From Paulinella micropora (Eukaryota > Cercozoa > Imbricatea > Euglyphida), in assembly GCA_009731375.1 (NCBI GenBank), contig BJOX01000227.1, positions 537,985 through 601,984 of the forward strand: a DNA stretch of 64,000 nucleotides, in the 5' to 3' direction. Under the pieces are notes generated by a model. That model had not been told where the DNA came from. It saw only the letters and a list, made by a program, of their open reading frames with translations, and did not search any database. Below are positions 1 to 8,015 of the stretch, one piece after another (the first letter of the stretch is position 1; the number at the start of each line of letters is the position of its first letter). The translations under genes and the position numbers were made by a program.

Positions 1-393
1 AACGAGTTTATTGCGAGGGACGAGACGCAGCACGGCCTGTTCGCGTGCCACTTGTACAAGCACCACGTGTCGAACAAGCTGCAGATGTCGCGCATTTTCC
101 AGATCGTGGCTGGCTGTGTCGAGGTCGAGCGGAGGTTCATCAGCGAGTCGCTGCCGGTGGCCTTGCTGGGCCTGAACGCGACGCTGATGGAGCGGTACGT
201 CGAGTTTGTGGCGGACGTCCTGCTGCAGAACTTGGGCCTGAGCGAAAAGCTGTACGGGGTGACCAAGTGCCCTCTGCCCTTCATGGAGCAGCTAGGCGTG
301 GTAGGCAAGACCAACTTTTTCGAGAAGAGAGTGAGCGAGTACGCGCGGGCGCCGGCCAAGGAGCCCGAATGGGGCCTAGACCAGGACTTCTAG
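1..393 (+). CDS. Ribonucleotide reductase small subunit (R2), C-terminal part, 5' truncated by window edge
   Basis: Frame 1 is open from the first base to a TAG at 391-393 (130 codons), so the gene starts outside the window. It begins NEFIARDETQHGLF, which matches the R2 helix that supplies a late pair of di-iron ligands (Glu and His in RDExxH). It ends in the short acidic peptide GLDQDF, like the C-terminal tail with which class I R2 binds the large subunit. R2 carries the di-iron/tyrosyl radical centre for dNTP synthesis and acts in the cytosol or virus factory. The visible part has no intron. Its stop overlaps the stop of the convergent next gene inside a palindromic CTAG (390-393), an arrangement typical of compact viral genomes. 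R2 identity is strong; viral rather than host origin is inferred from the neighbours. Confidence 0.85.
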   Translation, partial: NEFIARDETQHGLFACHLYKHHVSNKLQMSRIFQIVAGCVEVERRFISESLPVALLGLNATLMERYVEFVADVLLQNLGLSEKLYGVTKCPLPFMEQLGVVGKTNFFEKRVSEYARAPAKEPEWGLDQDF

Positions 394-677
394 CCATTGA
401 TGGTGTCTGGCATCTCTACGACTGTCTCTTCTAGTGCCATTTCGGCCTCGGCTGCTGCCGCGTGGGCGGCTGCCTCGGCTGCTGCCGCCTCGGCCTCTTC
501 TTGCTCTTGGATAAGCGTCTTGACTTGCTCGCGCATGTCCTTGTCACAGCAGACCTTTTCACACAGCGCAATCTGCAGCTGTAACTTCTCTCGTTCTACG
601 GCCAGTATCCGGCGGCGGGCTAGGCACGTGGCCAGCTCGTTCTCGTTCTCGGCTAGTGCTTGTCTCAACGCGTCCAT
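390..677 (-). CDS. Small coiled-coil, Ala/Glu-rich protein
   Basis: This 95-residue ORF starts at an ATG just inside an AT-rich spacer (678-714). Residues 1-45 have heptad-like spacing (DALRQALAENENELATC, then REKLQLQIAL), suggesting a coiled coil. Residues 55-85 are a run of Glu and Ala (EQEEAEAAAAEAAAHAAAAE) that is probably helical. Cysteines cluster near residue 40 (CEKVCCDKD). It is co-oriented with the fibre gene that ends at 715 and convergent with the R2 gene. I do not recognise a family. The overlapping ORF on the other strand is less plausible because it lacks the spacer signal and is a low-complexity Ser/Ala shadow. Confidence 0.6.
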   Translation of the reverse strand: MDALRQALAENENELATCLARRRILAVEREKLQLQIALCEKVCCDKDMREQVKTLIQEQEEAEAAAAEAAAHAAAAEAEMALEETVVEMPDTING

Positions 678-714
678 TTTTAATTAAAAAATACAGGATC
701 GAAAAAAAAAAAAA
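678..714. promoter_or_regulatory. AT-rich intergenic spacer with TTTTTAATTAAAA core
   Basis: A 37-base gap between two minus-strand genes holds TTTTTAATTAAAAAA and a poly-A run. Related TTTAATTA cores recur in the spacers at 5111-5118 and 5388-5396. A viral-type promoter or transcript-end signal is inferred only from position and recurrence. Confidence 0.35.
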
Positions 715-3700
715 TCAGCCCGGGATCTCGGTAATAGACACAAAACCTCTGTCATAGGCGGCCGATCCAATGTTTGCAATGTAATTTACGGCAGTTGCTG
801 TACCTCCGTAAACCTCGACCCAGATGTACTCGTTCGCGGCCACTTCCACTATGCCAGCTAGATTCACTGTTGCATACTGTCCGTTGAAAGAAGTACCGTT
901 GCTAAAGGCAGAAGAGGCCAGCCAGCGCACCGACGCGATCGCAGTGTTGCTGGCCGGCCTGCTAGCGCTCTTCTCGACCCAGGCCTCGGCGTTCATGGGA
1001 CTGCTCGTGGCGGTGTTTTTGAATTTGACGCAGGCAGCAACGAGCCATTTCCTGGTCATGCCCGACGTGTTCTGGAACGTGGTGTAGCTGGTAGAAGCGT
1101 TGCCCGAGTTGCTAGTCAAGCGAGTGATATTGCCGAAAGAAGGCGCGATTCTCACCGTGTTGTCGTAAGTCATAATCCTGGCAGCAGCATTAGCAAAAGT
1201 CAGCACTGTTTCGCAAAGCCAGTGGCCGTTGTCCCAGGTGCCCAGCTCGAACTCGCCGAGGTCGTTGAGCTGGAGCACACGATCAGTGCCAGCGGAGGGC
1301 AGCGCGCTCGGCAGCTTCAGCGCGACAGTCCCGGTGCTCGCGATCGAGCTGTTACCGACCACCAGCGGAGTCTTAGACGTCTTCTCGTCAACGTAGCTTT
1401 TGTTGGCAGCGTCAGTGGCTGCAGCGGGCGCAGCGACGCCAGTGATAGTATAGAGTGTCGTATCCTCCTCGAACGATGTATCCCAATATCCAACAATGGC
1501 GCTGCCGTAAATACTGCCTGTTTCAGTCACTACTAGGCGGTGGTAGTGATATGCACTTGGCACGGGGGACAGTGTCTTACTTACGAAGCCATTGCCTGTC
1601 CACGTATAAGGACCGGGCTCCGTGAATATCGTAGTCCAGCTTATACCATCGTTGCTAGCCAAAACTCTGTATTTTCTAGGACCGTCTGTATAATACTGGT
1701 ATCTTGTGTAGAGTTTGAAAGAGAGAAGACGCTTCCTCGCGGTTGCGTGCCTGATCTGTATCCACTCGCCGTCTACGTAACTTCCGCCGTCCACGTTACT
1801 TGTTCTCCACGCCGCCTTCACTGTCCCTGATAGCGGTGCGTTCTCGGCTGTAGTGTAGTATTTACCGCCAGCTGATGACCAGCAATCTGATTCGATGGTA
1901 GCATACGTCTTGTCAAAGCACTTGTAGAGAACGTAGGGAGATGCAGCTTCGGACGAAGCCGCGATAGACCAGTTCGGATCGGTCGAGGGCGTGTAAGCGC
2001 TGTTGCTGGTCCAGGCCGGCAGTGTGACAGCCTGTCCGGCCCCGGCAGTGCTTGCAGCGAAGGTCAAACCGTGTGAGATTGTCTGGTTCCCGTGCTGCAG
2101 CAAGCCTCCGCTGGTCACCGAGACTAGCGACGTTGCAGCAGGCAGCGCGCTCGGCAGCAGGAGTGCAGAAGAACCAGAAGCTGGAGCGGAAAGCGTGCTG
2201 GTACCGCCCGCCCCACTGAGCGACAACGAGCTAGCAGCCCCTGTCGCGAGCTGGCCATCGGAATCGAGTGTCAGCAGCAACGTGCTGCCTGGCAGAGAGG
2301 CTGGCACCTTTAGTGAAGAGGCACTCAGCTGCCCCGCAGAGGTCAGCGACGTCAAAGAAGTGCTGGCGGGCAGCGCGCTGGGCAGACTCAGCGCGACCGT
2401 CCCGGTGCTCGCAATCGTGCTGGTGCCGATCGTCAGTGGTGACGTGTGAGCATGCGAGTCCACGTAGCTCTTGTTGGCGCCGTCTGTCCCGTTTGCAGGG
2501 AGTGCTAGGTTCTTAACTCTGAGAGCAAGCCCGCTGTAATCGAAACTCAGCGCGCTGATCTGGAAGTAGTTATTAACGCCAGTATTTTCAGTTACTATCA
2601 GCACCGCATACCGACAGATCACGGGCGCAGGAGGCGTAAAAGCAGCTTCTGTAGCGTCGGTGAAGGTGTATCTTGTTGTCTGTGCTTGCCAGGTGGTCCA
2701 AGTATTCCCGTCGTCACTGACTGCCATCACCCACTTACCAGGCGATCTAGTTACAGAAGTAGTGATGTAGTACGTGGTCAGCCGCACTTCCGCCCCGAAA
2801 TCGAGCTGGATCCACTCCCCATTCACGTTCGAGCCTCCCACTGTCTTGAACTTGTTGCTGGTGTAGGCACCAGTTGAGGTGTTGTAGACGCTCAGTGGTG
2901 TACACCAGAAAGTACCAGTGCCGTTACTGTCAAACGCCTTATAAGGGACGGACGTGCTGAACGAGCCACTAGCGCTCACGACAAACGTTTGACTGCCCGA
3001 CGTCCAGCTCGAGGATGTCATGCCGTTAGGCATTCTGCTGCCGCTCGGAGAGTCTGTAAAAGAAAGACTGTGTCCAACCGGCTGCGCATGTGCCAGGCTG
3101 CCGCTGCCATCTACAGTGACTAGCGATACCACGGACGGCAGACCACTGAAAGTCTTGATGGCGCTGGAGCCTGTGCCAGGAGCGGAAAGCGTGCTGGTGC
3201 CGCCTGCCCCGGTGAGCGACAGCGTGCCAGCACCACTTGTGCCGAGCTGGCCTACCGAGTCGAGCGTCACCAGCGACGTGCTGCCTGGCAGCGAAAGCGG
3301 GAGTGTAAATTTAGAGGCGGTGAGTTCGCCGGTCGTGCTGTTCCACTGTGTCGCCTTCTCGGCGGTGGTAGAATCGACGCCTGACCTCAGCGGCTTGATA
3401 TAAGCAGCATCGGTGCTAGTGGACACTGTACTGAACGCCACGGATTCAGCGCCCGTGGCGTTCAGTACAATCGAGCGGGATGTCGCTGCCTTTGCTCTGT
3501 AGCCTATTGCGACCGATTCCTGGGCGGCAGCATCCGTGATAGCCGTACTACCGATCCCAACCGACCGTACGCCGAGCGTGCTGGTATAGGGACCGACAGA
3601 GACTGACGAATTGCCTTGTGTGCTCTCCGTGGAGTAGGCACCGATCGCGACGGCGAGATCTGACTGGCCAGAGTATCCCGCCCGGTAGCCAACGGCAGTT

Positions 3701-4713
3701 CCAAACTGGCCCTGTCCACTCGCGCCTGCTTGAGTGCCTATTGCGACGGCGAATGGTTGCTGTCCGTCGCCCGCTAAAGTCCCGATTGCTACACTGTCTC
3801 CCCCTTGGAAGCCAATGGCACCGGTAGCGAACTGGCCCGCGCTTTCGAGCGTGACGAACTGCTTGGTGCCTGCGCTGGGCAGGGCCACAGGCAGCTTGAG
3901 CGCGACGGAGCCGGTGGCAGGCGCGGAGAGCGTACTGTTGCCGCCAGCCCCTGTCAGCGTGAGCGTCGACGAGCTTAATTGGCTGCTCAGGCCTAGCACG
4001 CCGTCTGGATCGACCGTCACCAGCTGTGTGGCCGAGGCGGGCAGAGGGTTAGGCAGCCTCGCGAGAGTGTCTGGGATCGTCGTGACTGTAAAATCAGTGT
4101 CCATGAGCACGATCGCGCCATTACCGCTAGGAGCCAAAGATGGCTGCTTGAGCGTCCTGTCCTTGACCGCAAAGATCGAGCCGTCTGGGTCCATGGTCAC
4201 GATGCAGTCGTTTTGGGTAGGCATGATCGACGGGAACTTCACCGCCCCTGCCACCCGGTGGTCGACGTACGCCTTGGGCGCCAGCTGCGAGGCCTTGGTA
4301 GGATAACTGGTGTTCTCGATGCAGCCGGCATTGTACAGCTGGTAGTCGAAGGCCAGGCTCCGCATGTACCAAACCCCCGCCCCGTTGTTTTTAGTGCAGA
4401 TTACGCGCAGGTACCTGGCGTAATCGGCCGCGGCTGCAGGCGTGAACGTGCGCAGGCTGTCGCCGACAAAGGTCTGGGCCGTCTGGCTGTCCCAGGTGAA
4501 CCACCGGCTGCCGTCCGCGCTATAAGCGACTACCCAGTCCCTGGGCGCGGTAATAGCACCCGCGGACGTGACGTGGTAAGCAGTGACTTTGGCGTGCATC
4601 GGTAGATCGAGCTGGAGCCACGCACCAGGCACAGGGAGATTATCGACCATCGTCTCGATCATGGCAGTGTAGTTGTTGCCGCTGTAGCTGTCGGGCGCAG
4701 TGGTGCCCCACAA
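715..4713 (-). CDS. Giant fibre/adhesin-like protein, main part (1332 residues), downstream of a frameshift
   Basis: The ORF encodes 1332 residues. At about 1-125, 570-735 and 905-1090 lie three segments with discoidin (F5/8 type C)-like features: WLQLDL or WIQLDFG strands, SxDGxxWxTW turns and a closing YLRVICT/YRVLAS strand. Residues about 300-425 carry short repeats AIGTQAG, AVGYRAG, AIGAYST, GIGSTA and AIGYRAK, like the left-handed beta-roll head of YadA-type trimeric adhesins. Linkers repeat SLTGAGGTSTLSAP, LPSALPSAGT and ANKSYVD; the last is common in phage tail fibres. A virion surface or tail-fibre-like attachment protein is inferred. The true N-terminus lies in 4659-5072 in another frame, so the first Met of this ORF is probably not the real start. 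There is no signal peptide or membrane segment. Confidence 0.7.
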   Translation of the reverse strand: MWGTTAPDSYSGNNYTAMIETMVDNLPVPGAWLQLDLPMHAKVTAYHVTSAGAITAPRDWVVAYSADGSRWFTWDSQTAQTFVGDSLRTFTPAAAADYARYLRVICTKNNGAGVWYMRSLAFDYQLYNAGCIENTSYPTKASQLAPKAYVDHRVAGAVKFPSIMPTQNDCIVTMDPDGSIFAVKDRTLKQPSLAPSGNGAIVLMDTDFTVTTIPDTLARLPNPLPASATQLVTVDPDGVLGLSSQLSSSTLTLTGAGGNSTLSAPATGSVALKLPVALPSAGTKQFVTLESAGQFATGAIGFQGGDSVAIGTLAGDGQQPFAVAIGTQAGASGQGQFGTAVGYRAGYSGQSDLAVAIGAYSTESTQGNSSVSVGPYTSTLGVRSVGIGSTAITDAAAQESVAIGYRAKAATSRSIVLNATGAESVAFSTVSTSTDAAYIKPLRSGVDSTTAEKATQWNSTTGELTASKFTLPLSLPGSTSLVTLDSVGQLGTSGAGTLSLTGAGGTSTLSAPGTGSSAIKTFSGLPSVVSLVTVDGSGSLAHAQPVGHSLSFTDSPSGSRMPNGMTSSSWTSGSQTFVVSASGSFSTSVPYKAFDSNGTGTFWCTPLSVYNTSTGAYTSNKFKTVGGSNVNGEWIQLDFGAEVRLTTYYITTSVTRSPGKWVMAVSDDGNTWTTWQAQTTRYTFTDATEAAFTPPAPVICRYAVLIVTENTGVNNYFQISALSFDYSGLALRVKNLALPANGTDGANKSYVDSHAHTSPLTIGTSTIASTGTVALSLPSALPASTSLTSLTSAGQLSASSLKVPASLPGSTLLLTLDSDGQLATGAASSLSLSGAGGTSTLSAPASGSSALLLPSALPAATSLVSVTSGGLLQHGNQTISHGLTFAASTAGAGQAVTLPAWTSNSAYTPSTDPNWSIAASSEAASPYVLYKCFDKTYATIESDCWSSAGGKYYTTAENAPLSGTVKAAWRTSNVDGGSYVDGEWIQIRHATARKRLLSFKLYTRYQYYTDGPRKYRVLASNDGISWTTIFTEPGPYTWTGNGFVSKTLSPVPSAYHYHRLVVTETGSIYGSAIVGYWDTSFEEDTTLYTITGVAAPAAATDAANKSYVDEKTSKTPLVVGNSSIASTGTVALKLPSALPSAGTDRVLQLNDLGEFELGTWDNGHWLCETVLTFANAAARIMTYDNTVRIAPSFGNITRLTSNSGNASTSYTTFQNTSGMTRKWLVAACVKFKNTATSSPMNAEAWVEKSASRPASNTAIASVRWLASSAFSNGTSFNGQYATVNLAGIVEVAANEYIWVEVYGGTATAVNYIANIGSAAYDRGFVSITEIPG

Positions 4714-5072
4714 GGTCGAAAAGTCGCTGTCAAAGCCAGGTAGGCCTGGGCGGAATTGCTGGAGGCCGAGGCCGCAAAGCCAGCGGAGCTGTTAGAAGTC
4801 ATCCCGGCCGGCTGGTTAGTTTTGGCTTCGGTGTCCAGGGTCAAGGTAATCAGGTCGGCTAAATCGACCAAGTGCGGGTTCCCGGACGTAGTCAGTCTGT
4901 GAGCCGTATTAAGCGCTACCGCCTCGTTCGCGGCCACTCCGCCCGCTGCCCATCTCACGCCCCCGTCGCCGTCCGAAACAAGGACGTCGCCACTCTGTCC
5001 GTCGACCGGTAGCACAAAGTCGTCGGTCGCACCGTCGAGGCGCCGCCGCTTGTACGACCTCGCAACTTCCAT
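4659..5072 (-). CDS. N-terminal part of the same fibre/adhesin gene, separated by a one-base frameshift
   Basis: It starts with ATG at 5070-5072 behind an AT-rich spacer. The first about 115 residues include a basic start (SYKRRRLDG) and a segment NTAHRLTTSGNPHLVD resembling the H...NPHGVT motif of phage tail fibres. Near 4735-4745 the good reading frame jumps into the 1332-residue ORF: residues before the jump end in SNSAQAY, and the other frame continues with FDSDFSTLWGTT, the Asp/Trp-rich start of a discoidin-like domain. Two later discoidin-like repeats in the downstream ORF have an equivalent join (YKAFD, YKCFD), so the gene looks one base short here. It is either a true pseudogene lesion or a sequencing indel. 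The last about 20 residues of this ORF are out of frame and not meaningful. Confidence 0.65.
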   Translation of the reverse strand: MEVARSYKRRRLDGATDDFVLPVDGQSGDVLVSDGDGGVRWAAGGVAANEAVALNTAHRLTTSGNPHLVDLADLITLTLDTEAKTNQPAGMTSNSSAGFAASASSNSAQAYLALTATFRPCGAPLRPTATAATTTLP

Positions 5073-5121
5073 TTGTTGCTGATTAAATAATATAACAAGA
5101 GGAGAAGTTTTTTTAATTAGT
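5073..5121. promoter_or_regulatory. AT-rich spacer with TTTTTTTAATTAG
   Basis: A 49-base gap between the fibre gene start (5072) and the end of the Cys-rich gene. It holds TTAAATAATATAA on one side and TTTTTTTAATTAG on the other, matching the neighbouring spacers. Confidence 0.35.
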
Positions 5122-5340
5122 TTACAGGATCTCGTCTAGAAAATTGTCCACGAAGCGCATGCGTTCTTCCCAAGTGTCTCCACCAGGGACGTCGCGAGCG
5201 GGGTTGATACAGGCGCCGTCGCCATAAGGGCGGCACACGAGCGAGGCTAAGTCCCGGGGGTCGCCTTTCTTGCCGGTGCCGGACCAATACAGCTGGCCTT
5301 CGAAAAAGCAGGCGCCGCAAGTAGGGCAGACGGCCAGCAT
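5122..5340 (-). CDS. Small Cys-rich (zinc-ribbon-like) protein, 72 residues
   Basis: The protein opens MLAVCPTCGACFFEG, with a CPxCGxC knuckle, and has further Cys at about residues 36 and 43. A middle block reads YWSGTGKKGDPRDLASLVC and the tail contains GGDTWEERM. The CPxCG pair suggests metal binding. From memory, small proteins with a YWxGTGKKGxPxxLAxLVC core occur in large aquatic viruses, but I cannot verify that and assign no function. It lies in the same orientation as its neighbours, with a 50-base AT-rich gap to the fibre gene and a 45-base gap to the next ORF, consistent with viral-type packing. Confidence 0.6.
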   Translation of the reverse strand: MLAVCPTCGACFFEGQLYWSGTGKKGDPRDLASLVCRPYGDGACINPARDVPGGDTWEERMRFVDNFLDEIL

Positions 5341-5396
5341 ATCGGAACACTACAATAGTATTAAAACAGAGAAGAAAAAAGTAATTTAATTAATCA
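5341..5396. promoter_or_regulatory. AT-rich spacer with AATTTAATTAAT
   Basis: The gap upstream of the Cys-rich gene contains AGTAATTTAATTAATC. It is the third occurrence of a TTTAATTA core between genes of the 1-6126 block. Confidence 0.3.
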
Positions 5397-6126
5397 GAAC
5401 GCTTCGTCTCATCTTGTCCACTAGCTTGAAGAACCGGGCAAGGCGCCTGTTGAGCTTCTGCTCTGCCTTTTCCCAGTACTTCCCCCTGGTTATTTTAACG
5501 CGTCGCTCCATCTCGCTGTCTGATATATCATCCCAGTCATAATCCGCATCCCACAAAATCTCATCAGCCCTGAGCCACGGGTCACACTGGCCAACAGTAG
5601 GCACGTATAAACAAGCCAGCCGCGTTTTTTCGTACAAGGACCGAAGCATACGGACGTTGCGGGAATTCTTCCACGCGCCAGCCCGCAGTGGTTCGTGGTA
5701 TGACGGATTGACGTATCCCGCGACCAAGCCCGTGACCACAGACGGAATATCGTACTCAGCCTCTAGTAGGTATAGACCCGCGTGCTCCGCGGCGACCAGA
5801 TCAGCCATTCCCTTTACCACAGGGTCGTCGATGCGCTTAGCCAACAATATCGAGTCCAGTGCAGAGTAAGTCTCCTCCCTTCCCGACATCCAATACGTAG
5901 CAGGAAGCCCCAGATCAGCTAAAGGATCGGGACACAAAGCAAGGGTTCTGTCCGATATGGACGGCACCGAAGTGACGAACGGCCCGCTCGATATAGCTTC
6001 GCGGGGGGCGGCGCGCGTAAGCGGGGGGAGCTCCAGGCGGCGGCGTCGCTTCGCGGGCTGGGCGTCCGTCCCAGCGGCCAGTCGTTTGTTGCGCACAGCC
6101 AGCATCATTGTTTCGCGCGGTGGCAC
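5386..6126 (-). CDS. Unknown protein, 246 residues, basic N-terminus
   Basis: An intronless ORF of 246 residues. The first 45 residues are rich in Arg, Pro and Ala, with a nuclear-localisation-like patch (PAKRRRRLE). The rest is well-mixed globular sequence with a Trp/Asp-rich part (WDADYDWDDISDSEMERR) and a basic, probably helical end (KLNRRLARFFKLVDKMRR). Two Met codons (6126 and 6108) could serve as start. No family is recognised. Unbiased composition, the same strand as its neighbours and the AT-rich spacer make it a credible gene of the virus-like segment. Confidence 0.6.
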   Translation of the reverse strand: MPPRETMMLAVRNKRLAAGTDAQPAKRRRRLELPPLTRAAPREAISSGPFVTSVPSISDRTLALCPDPLADLGLPATYWMSGREETYSALDSILLAKRIDDPVVKGMADLVAAEHAGLYLLEAEYDIPSVVTGLVAGYVNPSYHEPLRAGAWKNSRNVRMLRSLYEKTRLACLYVPTVGQCDPWLRADEILWDADYDWDDISDSEMERRVKITRGKYWEKAEQKLNRRLARFFKLVDKMRRSVLIN

Positions 6127-6417
6127 CTAAAGCAGCAAAAACCAGGGTGAGGCAAAAAGAAAAAAGTTTCGCGAAAATTTGCCCTGGTTTGCGGCGCGGT
6201 AAGTTTCCGGGAAATTGTCCACATTTCAGTGGTACGGCCGACAAGGGGTTCGACCCTGGCTGCTACCCACTTCCCTCGGTCGACGACTCGAGGGTTGTGA
6301 CCGAGACACTACGACGAAACCGCCGAGCCTCGTGCGACCGGCCGGCCCCGCCCAGCAAGGTCGGTCGAGTGGTGGGTATTGCTTGCCACCGGCCACCGGG
6401 CCCAAGGGGTGGGTGGC
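6127..6417. other. Non-coding stretch upstream of the 246-residue gene
   Basis: No gene supported. ORFs here are short, Arg/Pro-rich shadows of GC-rich DNA. It joins the compact gene block to the repeat region. Confidence 0.5.
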
Positions 6418-7054
6418 GTGGTCGTCCGTACCGACCCGTATTTTTCGGCGAAAGTTTTGGCCCTGCGGCCGTCGACGGGAAACCCCCCCTCCCGCGCGAG
6501 ACAGCGAGACGGGGTGGTAAGGTCCCCCCCCCTCCCTCCCTCCCTCCCTCCCTTTTTTTTGATTTTTTTTAAAAAAAAATTTAAAAAAAGTGTCTCAAGT
6601 GTCTCAGGCCTATCATTTTCCCTATAGTTTCCGAGACAGGCTGAGACAGACGGCCAAATTTATCGCGTAATCCGTCATTGAGACAAAAAAACGACAAATT
6701 TATCCACAACTTTTTAGGGAGGGGTAAAAAAGTACACACCCCCCGGAATCCTGGCGGGGTGGGGGTGTCTTTTTGTCTCAAGGCCGACCCTTGTATAGTG
6801 TCGACCGGCCCTTGTACAGGGTCGAACGGCCCTTGTACAGGGGCGGCCGTCCCTTGTACAGTGTCGGCCGACAGGCTATGGCTAGTGCTTTTTGCGGTAA
6901 ATTTTCTTGGCCCGGACAAATTTATCGCCTAACCCGTCATTGAGACAAAAAAACGACAAATTTATCCACAACTTTTCAGGGAGGGATAAAAAAGTACCCA
7001 CCTCCCGGAATCCCGGTGGGGTGGGGGTGTCTTTTTGTCTCAAGTTTTCTTTGC
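6418..7054. repeat. 637-bp block, left copy of an exact duplication across an N gap
   Basis: Bases 6418-7054 recur at 7065-7701 with a constant offset of 647, and translated shadows are identical in both. The copies are separated only by ten Ns. The block holds a CCCT tract (6526-6555), a unit of about 266 bp starting near CGTCATTGAGACAAAAAA (6675 and 6941), and a cluster of 22-24-bp repeats CTTGTACAGxGTCGACCGG (6785-6870). Exact duplication at a short gap most likely reflects two contig ends that overlap but were not merged. Confidence 0.85.
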
Positions 7055-7064
7055 NNNNNNNNNN
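7055..7064. other. Assembly gap (10 N) with identical flanks
   Basis: The sequence right of the gap restarts a block already present on the left, so the true gap is probably negative (an overlap). Confidence 0.9.
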
Positions 7065-7701
7065 GTGGTCGTCCGTACCGACCCGTATTTTTCGGCGAAA
7101 GTTTTGGCCCTGCGGCCGTCGACGGGAAACCCCCCCTCCCGCGCGAGACAGCGAGACGGGGTGGTAAGGTCCCCCCCCCTCCCTCCCTCCCTCCCTCCCT
7201 TTTTTTTGATTTTTTTTAAAAAAAAATTTAAAAAAAGTGTCTCAAGTGTCTCAGGCCTATCATTTTCCCTATAGTTTCCGAGACAGGCTGAGACAGACGG
7301 CCAAATTTATCGCGTAATCCGTCATTGAGACAAAAAAACGACAAATTTATCCACAACTTTTTAGGGAGGGGTAAAAAAGTACACACCCCCCGGAATCCTG
7401 GCGGGGTGGGGGTGTCTTTTTGTCTCAAGGCCGACCCTTGTATAGTGTCGACCGGCCCTTGTACAGGGTCGAACGGCCCTTGTACAGGGGCGGCCGTCCC
7501 TTGTACAGTGTCGGCCGACAGGCTATGGCTAGTGCTTTTTGCGGTAAATTTTCTTGGCCCGGACAAATTTATCGCCTAACCCGTCATTGAGACAAAAAAA
7601 CGACAAATTTATCCACAACTTTTCAGGGAGGGATAAAAAAGTACCCACCTCCCGGAATCCCGGTGGGGTGGGGGTGTCTTTTTGTCTCAAGTTTTCTTTG
7701 C
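7065..7701. repeat. 637-bp block, right copy
   Basis: Same content as 6418-7054. After 7701 the sequence continues into a third, diverged copy of the CATTGAGACAAAAAACGACAAA unit (7741-7830). Confidence 0.85.
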
Positions 7702-7844
7702 GGTAAATTTTCTTGGCCTCGACAAATTTGTCGCCTAACCCGTCATTGAGACAAAAAACGACAAATTTATCCACAACTTTTCCGGAGGGGGTAAAAAAGT
7801 ACCCACCCCCCTGGGGCCTGGGGGGCAGGGTGTGTCTCAGTGTC

Positions 7845-7946
7845 TCAAGCCCGGCCAAGCAGGTGTCGACCGACCTTGGCACAGTGTCGACCGACACTGG
7901 CACGGTGTTGACCGACAGACCCGACCGGACCCCGGAACCCTTTTAA
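7845..7946. repeat. Inverted repeat, left outer arm (3' flank of the minus-strand family gene)
   Basis: It contains GTGTCGACCGACACTGGCAC and ends in a TTTTAATGAT block. Its reverse complement recurs at 12690-12775 downstream of the plus-strand copy, so the two paralogous genes share their 3' flanks. Confidence 0.75.
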
Positions 7947-8015
7947 TGATTAAGTCTTGAACTAGCCTTTCCTGAAGCCGGGATGAGAGACAGAGATGAG
8001 TTCGAATGGCGAACC

